Shown here piece after piece: positions 51,023-59,599 of a stretch of 64,000 nt of DNA. The stretch comes from Candidatus Mediterraneibacter excrementavium. Its GTDB lineage: Bacteria > Bacillota > Clostridia > Lachnospirales > Lachnospiraceae. Position numbers and translations under genes: made by a program. The DNA is taken from assembly GCA_019120275.1 (NCBI GenBank), contig DWVL01000082.1, positions 1 through 64,000 on the forward strand. Direction: 5' to 3'. Numbering within the stretch: position 1 is the stretch's first letter; every line of letters starts with the position of its first letter. Under the pieces are notes generated by a model. It was not told where the DNA came from and did no database searches. It was given only the letters and a program-made list of their open reading frames with translations.

Positions 51023-51508
51023 ATGGAAATACGAAGATCAACGATGCAGGATCTGGATATCCTCTGCAAAATGTACGAAGACGCCCGGCAGTTTATGGCC
51101 TGCCACGGCAATCCGCACCAGTGGGGAACTTCTTATCCGAAACGAACTCTGACCGCTTCAGACATCGAAAGCGGCTGCTCCTATGTATGTGAAGACCACG
51201 GCAGGATCATTGCCACCTTCTACTATAAAGAGGGACCCGATGACACATACCGGAGGATCTACGGAGGAGAGTGGCTCAACGAGCATCCTTACGGAGTCGT
51301 TCACCGGATCACCTCTGACCAGACTGTAAAAGGAACCGCATCGTTCTGTCTGAACTGGGCCTTTGAACAGTGCGGCAACCTGAAGATCGATACTCATCGG
51401 GACAACCGGATCATGCAGCACATGCTCGAAAAAAACGGATTTAAATATTGCGGCATCATTTATACGGATGACGGCAGCGAACGAATGGCATATCAAAAAG
51501 CGGAGTGA
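51023..51508 (+). CDS. GNAT-family N-acetyltransferase
   Basis: 161 residues. The fold is recognised from the N-terminal STMQDLDILCKMYEDARQFM, a central HRITSDQTVKGTASFCLNWAF and the C-terminal KIDTHRDNRIMQHMLEKNGFKYCGII, which matches the acetyl-CoA site and last strands of GNATs annotated in clostridia. The substrate is unknown. AAAGG precedes the ATG. It is monocistronic between pflB and a cytidylate kinase-like gene. Confidence 0.85.
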   Translation: MEIRRSTMQDLDILCKMYEDARQFMACHGNPHQWGTSYPKRTLTASDIESGCSYVCEDHGRIIATFYYKEGPDDTYRRIYGGEWLNEHPYGVVHRITSDQTVKGTASFCLNWAFEQCGNLKIDTHRDNRIMQHMLEKNGFKYCGIIYTDDGSERMAYQKAE

Positions 51509-51527
51509 AGATTCACCCCGCCTTTTT
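51495..51527 (+). terminator. Terminator at the end of the GNAT gene
   Basis: GCGG-A-GTGAA (51500-51509) pairs with TTCAC-CCCGC (51512-51521), flanked by A5 and T5, so it can work in both directions. The stop codon lies in the stem. Confidence 0.75.
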
Positions 51528-51549
51528 ACTGTTCTTTTTTATGCATGGA

Positions 51550-52173
51550 TCACTGGTCAAACCGGATCTTCAGATATGCTTTAATCTCCTTCACGCATTT
51601 TTCAAATCCAAGCTTGCCGCTGTTCAGGCACAGATCATAATTTCTCGCATCCGCCCATTCATGTCCCGTATGGTAACGATAGAAATTTCCTCTGTACTCA
51701 TCTGTCTTTTCAATGAACTTCTGCATTTCTTTCTCCGTCATGCTGTGGCGTTCCATGGAACGCTCCAGACAGAACTTCCGGTCCGCGTGGATAAATACAC
51801 TGACCACATTCGGATACTCTCTCAGTACGTAGTCCGCGCACCGTCCGACGATCACGCAGGACTCCTTTGAAGCAAGATCTTTGATGATCTTCGCCTGATA
51901 GTTAAACAGATTGTCATCTGATGTAAATTCTTTATTTTCCGGCGTCAGCAGTTCCCCGTCATAGGGACGGCTGAGGATGCGGAACCATGGCGCATGTCTG
52001 ACCTTCTCATCAGACATTCCGAAAAGCCGCTCGTTGATCCCGCTGTCTTCGGAAGCCATTCTGAGGATCTCGCGGCTGTAACAGTTGATGCCCAGTTCCT
52101 GCGCAAGCATCGCACCGATCGTCTTACCACCGCTTCCATACTGTCTTGCAATCGTAACTACGATATTTTTCAT
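51550..52173 (-). CDS. Cytidylate kinase-like protein (copy 1)
   Basis: 207 residues. A P-loop near the N-terminus (ARQYGSGGKTIG) replaces the canonical GxxGxGKS of nucleotide kinases by GSGGKT. The conserved VIVGRCADYVL and a lid-like DYNLCLNSG-type segment mark the 'cytidylate kinase-like' family common in Lachnospiraceae. True CMP kinase (Cmk) is a different, longer-conserved family. The role is unknown. It follows livF by 15 bases on the same strand, upstream of it. A paralogue lies at 55849-56484. Confidence 0.85.
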   Translation of the reverse strand: MKNIVVTIARQYGSGGKTIGAMLAQELGINCYSREILRMASEDSGINERLFGMSDEKVRHAPWFRILSRPYDGELLTPENKEFTSDDNLFNYQAKIIKDLASKESCVIVGRCADYVLREYPNVVSVFIHADRKFCLERSMERHSMTEKEMQKFIEKTDEYRGNFYRYHTGHEWADARNYDLCLNSGKLGFEKCVKEIKAYLKIRFDQ

Positions 52174-52188
52174 GATCTTCCTCCTGTT

Positions 52189-52899
52189 CTACTCGCCAAG
52201 ATATGCTTTCTTAATGGAATCATCTTCCAGAAGATCTTTCGCATTCCCCTCCATGGTAATGCGCCCGGTCTCGAGTACATATGCCCGGTCCGCGATAGAC
52301 AGAGCCTTTTTCGCATTCTGCTCCACAAGGAGAACGGTGGTGCCGCTCTCACTCACAGAACGGATGATATCAAAAATCTCATTTACAAGGATCGGCGAAA
52401 GTCCCATGGAAGGCTCATCCATCAGAATGATCTTCGGACGGGACATAAGCGCCCGGCCCATCGCCAGCATCTGCTGCTCCCCGCCGCTCAGGGTTCCGGC
52501 CATCTGGTTCTTCCGTTCTTCCAGACGGGGAAAACGTTTGTATACATTTGCCAGGCTTTCCTCGATCTCACTTTTGTCTTTTCTGGTATATGCACCCATT
52601 TTCAGGTTTTCATATACGCTGAGTTCCGCAAATACGCGCCGACCCTCCGGCACATGCGCCATACCCATGGAAACGATCTTATGGGCCGGCACTTTTGTAA
52701 TATCTTTTCCCTCAAAGGTCACGCTGCCCTTCTTCGGGGAGATCAGACCGGTGATCGTATGAAGCGTTGTTGTTTTACCCGCTCCATTGGCACCGATCAG
52801 CGCGATAACCTCTCCCTGATTGACTTCAAAGGAAATCCCCTTAATGGCCTGTATCACACCGTAATAGACTTCCAGATCTTTTATTTCAAGCATTGCCAT
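52189..52899 (-). CDS. livF: Branched-chain amino acid ABC transporter ATPase LivF
   Basis: 236 residues. Walker A is GANGAGKTT, the signature is LSGGEQQMLAMGRAL, and Walker B is IILMDEPSMGLSP, as in LivF. It is the last gene of livH-livM-livG-livF and is separated from livG by 13 bases. It powers import of Leu, Ile, Val or related amides. Confidence 0.93.
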   Translation of the reverse strand: MAMLEIKDLEVYYGVIQAIKGISFEVNQGEVIALIGANGAGKTTTLHTITGLISPKKGSVTFEGKDITKVPAHKIVSMGMAHVPEGRRVFAELSVYENLKMGAYTRKDKSEIEESLANVYKRFPRLEERKNQMAGTLSGGEQQMLAMGRALMSRPKIILMDEPSMGLSPILVNEIFDIIRSVSESGTTVLLVEQNAKKALSIADRAYVLETGRITMEGNAKDLLEDDSIKKAYLGE

Positions 52900-52912
52900 T
52901 GTCCGTATCCTC

Positions 52913-53671
52913 CTATTCTCCGAGATAAGCCGTAATAACCTGCGGATCGTTCAGTACATCCGATGTCGCGCCCTGGCTCAGGACTTCACCGAAATTCAGA
53001 ACCGTCAGCCTCTCGCAGATCCCGCTTACCAGTTTCATATCATGTTCGATCAGGAGGATGGTCATCTTAAACTCATCTCTCACGAACCGGATCATATCCA
53101 TCAGTTCTCCCGTCTCATTCGGATTCATGCCGGCCGCCGGCTCATCCAGGAGCAGAAGCTTCGGCTCCGTAGCCAGCGCCCTTGCGATCTCCAGCCTTCT
53201 CTGCTGCCCGTATGGAAGGTTTGAAGCTGTCACCTGGGCCACTTGATCCAGATCAAATACTTTCAGAAGTTCCATGGCCTGCTCATCCATCTCCCTCTCC
53301 ACTTTCCTGTAGGAGGGAAGGCGCAGGATCCCGGAAACGGTCGGATAATGATGTTTGTTGTGCAGCCCCGCTTTCACATTGTCCAGCACACTGAGCTGTT
53401 TGAACAGACGGATATTCTGGAATGTACGGGCAATGCCTGCCTTGCTGATATCAATGGTCTTCTTTCCGGTAATATCTTCACCATCCAGAAGGACTTTACC
53501 GCTGTCCGGCCTGTACACGCCTGTCAGCAGGTTAAAAACCGTAGTCTTGCCGGCTCCGTTCGGACCGATCAGGCCGTATAATTCCTGTTTTTCAATAGAG
53601 ATGTCAAATGCATTCACCGCACGGAGGCCGCCGAATGAAATGCCCAGATTTTTTACTTCCAGTAATGCCAT
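52913..53671 (-). CDS. livG: Branched-chain amino acid ABC transporter ATPase LivG
   Basis: 252 residues. Walker A is GPNGAGKTT, the signature is LPYGQQRRLEIARAL (the LivG variant), and Walker B is LLLLDEPAAGMNP. The start at 53671 overlaps the livM stop (TAATG) and has GAGGAGG upstream; the longer frame is not needed. Confidence 0.93.
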   Translation of the reverse strand: MALLEVKNLGISFGGLRAVNAFDISIEKQELYGLIGPNGAGKTTVFNLLTGVYRPDSGKVLLDGEDITGKKTIDISKAGIARTFQNIRLFKQLSVLDNVKAGLHNKHHYPTVSGILRLPSYRKVEREMDEQAMELLKVFDLDQVAQVTASNLPYGQQRRLEIARALATEPKLLLLDEPAAGMNPNETGELMDMIRFVRDEFKMTILLIEHDMKLVSGICERLTVLNFGEVLSQGATSDVLNDPQVITAYLGE

Positions 53672-54744
53672 TATTCCCCAGCCTCCTCTTTCTTTCTTCC
53701 GAATCTCAGATGACGTTCTCTCCACTCCATCGCCTTCGGCGCCCAGTTAAAGAGCATCATAGCGATCAGGACGATCGCATAGATCAGCATACGGTAATCC
53801 TGCATTCCGCGGAGAAGCTCCGGAAGAAGAGTCAGGATCACAGCCGCGATCACAGAACCACGGATGCTTCCGATGCCGCCCAGTACGACAAATACAAGGA
53901 TCATGATCGACTGGTTGTATCCGAAATTATTCGTATTTGCCGTAAGTGTGGACAGATTATGCGCATAAAGCACGCCTGCGCTTCCCGCCAGTGCTGCGGA
54001 AACGGTAAACGCCATCAGTTTATACTTTGTAATATTGATCCCGATGGATTCCGCTGCGATCCGGTTGTCGCGAATCGCCATGATCGCACGTCCGTCACGG
54101 GAATTGATCAGATTCAGGATCACGAAAAGACTGATCAGGATCATAATAAATCCGATCAGAAATGTGGAATCCTGCGGCGTACCCGTAATTCCCTGCGGGC
54201 CATTCACAATGACCGTCCCGTCCGGCTCCATATCCAGCGCCATCACATCTTTCATAGAGAAATGAAAACCATTGGAATCTTTTCCGATAAAAAGGACATT
54301 CACCAGATTCTTTATGATCTCCCCGAACGCCAGTGTCACGATCGCAAGATAGTCGCCTTTCAGACGAAGTACCGGGATGCCGATCAGAATACCGAATACG
54401 GCTGCCACCGCAATACCGATCAGCATAGCCAGGAAAAACCGCAGAGCGTCAACCGTGATCACCTCTTTCATGCATTTGGAGAAAAAGGCGCTGGAGAAGG
54501 CACCCACACACATGAATCCCGCATGCCCCAGACTGAGTTCGCCCAGAATGCCGACCACAAGGTTCAGTGAAACCGCCATGATCACATAGATGCAGACCGG
54601 AACCATGATGCCTTCGATCAGGCTGGGCACACTTCCTGTCGCGATCAGCGTCTGCATAATGACAAACGCAGCGATCACGATCGCGTAAGTGATCAGATTA
54701 TTTTTTGTCGTTTTGTTCATTGCTTTGCTCATTACTTTTTTCAT
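53671..54744 (-). CDS. livM: Branched-chain amino acid ABC transporter permease LivM
   Basis: About 357 residues with roughly ten membrane segments. The GLAGVLYAHNLST-like segment and the EAA-type loop near MAIRDNRIAAESIGINITKYK identify LivM. The ATG at 54744 follows AGGTGG; a GTG at 54753 directly abuts the livH stop as an alternative. C-terminal residues RKKEEAGE are cytoplasmic. Confidence 0.92.
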   Translation of the reverse strand: MKKVMSKAMNKTTKNNLITYAIVIAAFVIMQTLIATGSVPSLIEGIMVPVCIYVIMAVSLNLVVGILGELSLGHAGFMCVGAFSSAFFSKCMKEVITVDALRFFLAMLIGIAVAAVFGILIGIPVLRLKGDYLAIVTLAFGEIIKNLVNVLFIGKDSNGFHFSMKDVMALDMEPDGTVIVNGPQGITGTPQDSTFLIGFIMILISLFVILNLINSRDGRAIMAIRDNRIAAESIGINITKYKLMAFTVSAALAGSAGVLYAHNLSTLTANTNNFGYNQSIMILVFVVLGGIGSIRGSVIAAVILTLLPELLRGMQDYRMLIYAIVLIAMMLFNWAPKAMEWRERHLRFGRKKEEAGE

Positions 54745-54753
54745 GCCGTCCAC

Positions 54754-55641
54754 CTACACTTTCTCCTGAATCTTTTTGCCCAAAAGTCCTGTAGGCTTCA
54801 CAAGAAGCACGACGATCAGCACGGCAAACACGAGCGCGTCCGCCAGCTGCGAAGAATAGACTCTTCCGAAGATCTCAATGATGCCGAGGAGCAGTCCTCC
54901 GATAAATGCGCCGGGGATCGAACCGATGCCTCCGAATACGGCTGCCACGAACGCCTTGATGCCCGGCATGGCCCCTGTGTACGGAGTCACACTCGGATAT
55001 GCGGAACAGTACAGCACACCCGCTACTGCCGCCAGCGCCGAACCGATGGCAAAAGTCAGCGCGATCGTCCCGTTCACGTTGATCCCCATCAGCTGGGCAG
55101 CACCCTTATCCTCTGATACCGCGCGCATGGCCTGTCCCGGTTTCGTCTTCTGAACAAATGCAACGAGCACCGCCATGATGATCAGGCAGACAACGATCGT
55201 CACGATCGTGACGCCCGAAATACTGATCTGCCCTCCTGCCAGGGTGATTCCCGTCCACTTGATCACCGACGGGAACGTCTGCGCATTTGATCCGAATACA
55301 AGAAGCGCGATATTCTGAAGCAGATAGCTGACGCCGATGGCTGTGATCAGTACTGACAGTGATGACGCCGCATTTCTGAGCGGCTTGTACGCCACGCGCT
55401 CGATCACCACGCCAAGTACAGTACATACTACAATAGCGATCAGTACTGCAATGACCGGAGACAGTCCGGCCTGTGACATAGCGATCAAAGCCATGTAAGC
55501 ACCGATCATAATGACATCACCGTGGGCAAAATTCAGCATCTTTGCAATACCGTAGACCATGGTGTAGCCGAGAGCAATGATCGCATAGACGCTTCCCAGG
55601 CTCAGTCCGTTGATTAAGTACGATATAAAGCTCATTTCCAT
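54754..55641 (-). CDS. livH: Branched-chain amino acid ABC transporter permease LivH
   Basis: 295 residues with about eight membrane segments. The family segment GLSLGSVYAIIALGYTMVYGI opens the protein, and the ATPase-contact loop is MRAVSEDKGAAQLMGINV. It is the first gene of the operon, with its own strong promoter. No LivJ/LivK binding protein is encoded beside it, which is unusual. Confidence 0.93.
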   Translation of the reverse strand: MEMSFISYLINGLSLGSVYAIIALGYTMVYGIAKMLNFAHGDVIMIGAYMALIAMSQAGLSPVIAVLIAIVVCTVLGVVIERVAYKPLRNAASSLSVLITAIGVSYLLQNIALLVFGSNAQTFPSVIKWTGITLAGGQISISGVTIVTIVVCLIIMAVLVAFVQKTKPGQAMRAVSEDKGAAQLMGINVNGTIALTFAIGSALAAVAGVLYCSAYPSVTPYTGAMPGIKAFVAAVFGGIGSIPGAFIGGLLLGIIEIFGRVYSSQLADALVFAVLIVVLLVKPTGLLGKKIQEKV

Positions 55642-55676
55642 TCCCTTCCATTCCTTAATCTTTCTCGTAATATCGA

Positions 55677-55728
55677 AGTGTTAAACACTAATCCTGAATA
55701 TTATACCATCCCCCGGAACGGTTATCAA
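55677..55728 (-). promoter_or_regulatory. liv operon promoter and operator candidate
   Basis: On the minus strand, TTGATA (55723-55728), 17 bases and TATAAT (55700-55705). About ten bases downstream lies the perfect palindrome AGTGTT-A-AACACT (55677-55689), well placed for a repressor. Confidence 0.75.
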
Positions 55729-55730
55729 TA

Positions 55731-55757
55731 TAAAAAAACGAGCACACTCGGTTTTTT
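55731..55757 (-). terminator. Terminator between the cytidylate kinase-like gene and livH
   Basis: A7-CGAG (55732-55742), loop CACA, CTCG-G-T6 (55747-55757). The stem is flanked by A and T runs and can stop transcription in either direction. Confidence 0.7.
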
Positions 55758-55763
55758 ATAACA

Positions 55764-55814
55764 GTTCAGCCATCCGGAATAAAACCTGTCCTGCTTTATT
55801 CCGGATGGCTGAAC
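55764..55814. terminator. Large hairpin after cytidylate kinase-like copy 2
   Basis: Perfect 20-bp arms, 55764-55783 and 55795-55814, with an 11-base loop. It has no U-run of its own but precedes the A/T-flanked terminator at 55731-55757 on the minus strand. Confidence 0.7.
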
Positions 55815-55848
55815 TTCACTGTCTGCAGAAAGCCTTTAAAAATGACCT

Positions 55849-56484
55849 TTAAGCTTCCCTTTCTTCCCACTTTCTATAAATTGCTTCCAGCGCATCCACT
55901 GTACCGTCGATCCCGAGAAGACTGGTGTTGAACATCATCGCATTGTCTTCAATACCGCCCCATGTCCTGCCGGTCCGCGCTTCATAATAATTCTTTCTCT
56001 CCCGGTCCGTCTTCTTCACCTTATCAGCCGCCTGTTTCTCATCCAGCTTATACAGTTTCATGATACGGCGGATGCGGTCGTCCTTAAACGCATAAATAAA
56101 TGTATTAATGCAGTTCGTATAATCCCCCAGCACGTAATCCGCACATCTCCCGACAAAGATCCCCGGGCCTTCCTCCGCCAGTTTGCGGATGATCGCACAC
56201 TGCCTGTCAAATACACGGTCCGTCAGTGTCTGGCCGGATTCGTCACTGTTCATGAACACCCGGTACTCGATGCTGCTCGCTGCATACGCGGACAGGAATC
56301 TTCCCAGGATCGTCTCATCGACTTTCGTCGCATCTTCATTGCTGATCCGGAGTTCCTGCGCGGCCATGCGGATCAGATTATGATCGTAGAGCGGGATGTC
56401 AAGCCGTTCCGCCAGCCGGTTGCCCACCTCGTGTCCGCCGCTTCCGAACTGTCTGCCAATGGTAATGATCGTATGTTGCATCAT
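55849..56484 (-). CDS. Cytidylate kinase-like protein (copy 2)
   Basis: 211 residues, a paralogue of the 51550 gene. It shares the N-terminal GRQFGSGGHEVG P-loop variant, FVGRCADYVL and a C-terminal INTSLLGID-type segment. A charged lid region (KVKKTDRERKNYYEARTG) is present. GGAGG lies 11 bases before the ATG. It stands just upstream of the liv operon, separated by terminators, so it is its own unit. The function is unknown. Confidence 0.85.
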   Translation of the reverse strand: MMQHTIITIGRQFGSGGHEVGNRLAERLDIPLYDHNLIRMAAQELRISNEDATKVDETILGRFLSAYAASSIEYRVFMNSDESGQTLTDRVFDRQCAIIRKLAEEGPGIFVGRCADYVLGDYTNCINTFIYAFKDDRIRRIMKLYKLDEKQAADKVKKTDRERKNYYEARTGRTWGGIEDNAMMFNTSLLGIDGTVDALEAIYRKWEEREA

Positions 56485-56602
56485 AGTATGTCACTCCTCC
56501 CTGCGGGTCGCTGTAATTATAGTTTGATTATACCATCATCCGCTGAGATTTTGGCAGAAATTTTTATTATTTTTTCAATCTTTTCTGTATTTTCTGATTA
56601 TT

Positions 56603-58675
56603 TTACCTTCTCCGATCAGACAGATCCTTTCTTCCGCTCACGATCGTGTAATAACTCCTGGAAGTGATCACATACACGGCCACATAAAAGAGCGCGAACA
56701 CCAGATAGCAGCATACCGTCACCAGGACCAGCAGCCTCTCTTCCGTGGCCGAGAGCAGCATCAGGATCTGGGAGATCAGCGGGAACGCGAATGCCAGATG
56801 GACGCCCGCCGCAATAAGCGGCAGGAAAAATACCGTCAGCACCTGGGAGTTGATGCTCTGCTTCACTTCCTTCCGGCTCATCCCTACTTTCATCAGGATA
56901 TCAAACCGGTCCTGATCCTCGTACCCTTCCGAGATCTGCTTGTAATACATAATAAGCACCGTGCCGAAGAGAAAGACGGCCCCGAGCATCACGCCCAGGA
57001 AGAACAGGCCCCCGTTCAGGGCGATGATATCCGCCCGTCCTTCTGCTTTCGAATCCAGTGTATACCCCGGATAATCCACCGCCGGATCTTCCTGTCCGGT
57101 CAGTTCCGACATCCGTTCCACGATCGTCCGGTAGATCTCTGTCTGCTTCTCATCATCACAGGACAGGTCAACCCCGTAGCTTTCCCGAATGTACGACGTG
57201 GCCAGGCTTTCCGTCGGATCCGGCGATGCGGCCAGTGTATTCCTGTAATCATTGATCTGACGGATCACCGCCATATCCGGCGCCACGATAAACCACGATC
57301 CCATAATATTCGCCTGGGCCATCCCCATATTGAACGGCTGCCGGTCCATGAGCCGCACGTTCCACGTGCCGCAGCCGTCGATCGTCAGGCTGTCTTCATG
57401 AAACTCCGTTTTATAGGGATACAGAAGGATCTCATCATCCGCCAGTTCCGCCCCGGCGCCGCTTATGGCGTTGTAATCCTCAAGCGTGATCATATAGATG
57501 CCGCGCAGGGACTCAACCTCGCCAACGCCCACGCTGGCAAACGGCTGGTCCAGCCGGAACTGATCCCCCAGCGCAAACCCTGCGGTCTCATAGAAATGGA
57601 AGTCCTCCACATTCTCCGCCGTCTCCCCGTACTCCGCCAGCACGTCTTCCGTCAGGTCCCGGTAGCTCTGCGTCTCCCCGTAATCGTCCGAGACGAACTC
57701 CATGCAGATATCGTGCGGGAATCTTCTCTCCACCGCATCTTTCGTCTGGGCATACATGCACACGGTGGACGATACGGTGACCAGCACCATGGTGGACAGG
57801 ATGCAGATGGACGCAAGTCCGGCGCCGTTGCGCTTCATCCGGTACACAAGAGATGACAGGGATACGAAATGCTTTGTCTTATAATAATATCCTTTCCGCT
57901 TCTGCAGCAGCCGGCAGAGCGCCACCGATCCGGCGATAAAGAGGAAATACGTTGCAATGATCACCATGACCACCGCAAAGAAAAAGAGAACGATCGCCGA
58001 CATCGGATCGATCACCATGACCGCCAGATAATAGGCGGCAGCCAGGATCAGGGCGCCAAGGACCGCCAGCACCCAATTCGCCCGGGGCGGTTTCTCGCCT
58101 ACGTTTTCACTTTTTAGAAGTTCCACCGGACGGAGCCGGAAGACCGACACAAGCATCCGCACCATAATAAGGGCAAAGATCCCGATAAACAGTCCGGCTG
58201 TCGCGAGGACCGGCCTTGCGCTTACCTGAAAGCCGAACCCGATATGACCGCCCAGGATCCGCATTGCCGCCAGTTCCGCAAGCCTGGAGAAAAGCATGCC
58301 GAGTCCCACGCCGGCTACGACCGAGACAAGAGCCGTCAGGACATTTTCCCAGGCAAGGATCCGCACCAGGTTGCGCTTGCCCATGCCCAGGATATTATAT
58401 AACCCGAATTCCTTCTGCCGCCTGCGGATCAGAAATGAATTCGTATAGTACAGGAAGATCACGGAAAATACCATGATCACCCACACACCCATGCTCAGCA
58501 GGGCCTGGAGCATCTCGCCGCCCCGCACTTCCGTAAAATCGGCGCAGAAGCCTAAGTAATACAGGATGTAGTACATCATAGTCATGCAGATGCAGGTCAG
58601 AATATACGGGAAATACAGCTTCCGGTTCCTGACGATCCCGTCTTTCGCCAGTTTAATGTAGAATCCGCCCCTCAT
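56603..58675 (-). CDS. BceB-like ABC transporter permease
   Basis: 690 residues with about ten membrane segments and one large extracytoplasmic domain (about residues 310-530) between the seventh and eighth, the BceB plan. An FtsX-like segment RRRQKEFGLYNILGMGKRNL follows the second membrane segment and recurs near the C-terminus (DILMKVGMSRKEVKQSI). With BceA it frees lipid-linked cell wall precursors from peptide antibiotics and signals flux to the kinase. It overlaps the ATPase gene by 4 bases. Confidence 0.92.
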   Translation of the reverse strand: MRGGFYIKLAKDGIVRNRKLYFPYILTCICMTMMYYILYYLGFCADFTEVRGGEMLQALLSMGVWVIMVFSVIFLYYTNSFLIRRRQKEFGLYNILGMGKRNLVRILAWENVLTALVSVVAGVGLGMLFSRLAELAAMRILGGHIGFGFQVSARPVLATAGLFIGIFALIMVRMLVSVFRLRPVELLKSENVGEKPPRANWVLAVLGALILAAAYYLAVMVIDPMSAIVLFFFAVVMVIIATYFLFIAGSVALCRLLQKRKGYYYKTKHFVSLSSLVYRMKRNGAGLASICILSTMVLVTVSSTVCMYAQTKDAVERRFPHDICMEFVSDDYGETQSYRDLTEDVLAEYGETAENVEDFHFYETAGFALGDQFRLDQPFASVGVGEVESLRGIYMITLEDYNAISGAGAELADDEILLYPYKTEFHEDSLTIDGCGTWNVRLMDRQPFNMGMAQANIMGSWFIVAPDMAVIRQINDYRNTLAASPDPTESLATSYIRESYGVDLSCDDEKQTEIYRTIVERMSELTGQEDPAVDYPGYTLDSKAEGRADIIALNGGLFFLGVMLGAVFLFGTVLIMYYKQISEGYEDQDRFDILMKVGMSRKEVKQSINSQVLTVFFLPLIAAGVHLAFAFPLISQILMLLSATEERLLVLVTVCCYLVFALFYVAVYVITSRSYYTIVSGRKDLSDRRR

Positions 58676-59436
58676 CGCCTGTCACCGCCTGTCGCCAGTA
58701 TGGTCAGGGTATCCGAGATCTTCTGATAAAATTGCTCATCCGTCAGACTGCCCCTGTACAGCTGATGGTACACCTCGCCGTCCCGGATGAAGAGCACGCG
58801 CCCGGCTCTGCTGGCCGCTTTTACCGAATGGGTCACCATCAGGATCGTCTGCCCTTTTTCATTGATCCGCGAAAACAACGCCAGAAGTTCGTCCGTCGCT
58901 TTCGAATCCAGCGCCCCGGTCGGCTCATCGGCCAGCAAAAGCCCAGGATCCGTAATGATCGCCCGGGCCACCGCCGCCCGCTGCTTCTGGCCGCCGGATA
59001 CTTCATAGGGATATTTTTCCAGAAGCGCCGCGATCCCAAGTTCCTTCGCCACCGGCATCAGCTTCTGCATCATGGATTTATAGTTCTCTCCTTTCAGCAC
59101 CAGCGGAAGCAGGATATTGTCCCGGATATTAAACGTATCGAGAAGATTAAACTCCTGAAATACAAACCCCAGATTATCCCGGCGGAACTGCGAGATATTC
59201 CTGTCCTTTACAGCCGAGAGCGGCTTCCCTTTCAGATACACTTCGCCTTCGGTTGGTTTATCCAGCGCCGCAAGAAGATTGAGAAGGGTCGTCTTGCCGC
59301 TTCCGCTCTCTCCCATGATCGCCACATACTCGCCCTCCTCCACGGAAAAATTCACACAGGAAAGCGCCTGCACCTGATTCCCTCCAAACCGCGGGCGATA
59401 GATCTTCTTCAGATTCTTCACTTCCAAAACAGTCAT
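58672..59436 (-). CDS. BceA-like ABC transporter ATPase
   Basis: About 254 residues. Walker A is GESGSGKTT, the signature is VSGGQKQRAAVARA, and Walker B is LLLADEPTGALDS, the MacB/BceA class. The ATG at 59436 has AGGAGG at 10 bases; the codon before it is an in-frame TTG. It forms the exporter with the following permease. Confidence 0.93.
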   Translation of the reverse strand: MTVLEVKNLKKIYRPRFGGNQVQALSCVNFSVEEGEYVAIMGESGSGKTTLLNLLAALDKPTEGEVYLKGKPLSAVKDRNISQFRRDNLGFVFQEFNLLDTFNIRDNILLPLVLKGENYKSMMQKLMPVAKELGIAALLEKYPYEVSGGQKQRAAVARAIITDPGLLLADEPTGALDSKATDELLALFSRINEKGQTILMVTHSVKAASRAGRVLFIRDGEVYHQLYRGSLTDEQFYQKISDTLTILATGGDRR

Positions 59437-59473
59437 CAAAACTGGCCTCCTTTATCATTTCTGCCCCCAGTAT

Positions 59474-59519
59474 ATAAAAACGGCCGGAATGCCGACATCG
59501 AATCCTGTGACATTCCGGC
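59474..59519 (-). terminator. Terminator between the Bce kinase and the transporter
   Basis: GCCGGAATG (59483-59491) pairs with CATTCCGGC (59511-59519). On the minus strand it is followed by CG and five T's. It may separate the sensor and transporter transcripts. Confidence 0.7.
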
Positions 59520-59526
59520 TGTTCCA

Positions 59527-59544
59527 TGTGACACATTTGTCACA
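59527..59544. promoter_or_regulatory. BceR-type binding site
   Basis: TGTGACA-CATT-TGTCACA is a perfect palindrome that contains TGACA-N4-TGTCA, close to the known BceR pattern TnACA-N4-TGTAA. It lies about 90 bases upstream of the transporter ATPase gene. Confidence 0.75.
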
Positions 59545-59599
59545 CCCGGCGCACGCAAAACGCACCTGCAGATACCGCGGACAGCGCGGGCAGCTGTGT

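Noticed and set aside
51550..52173. Canonical cytidylate kinase (cmk)
   Set aside because: The P-loop and lid differ from Cmk, and two paralogues occur here; this is the separate cytidylate kinase-like family.
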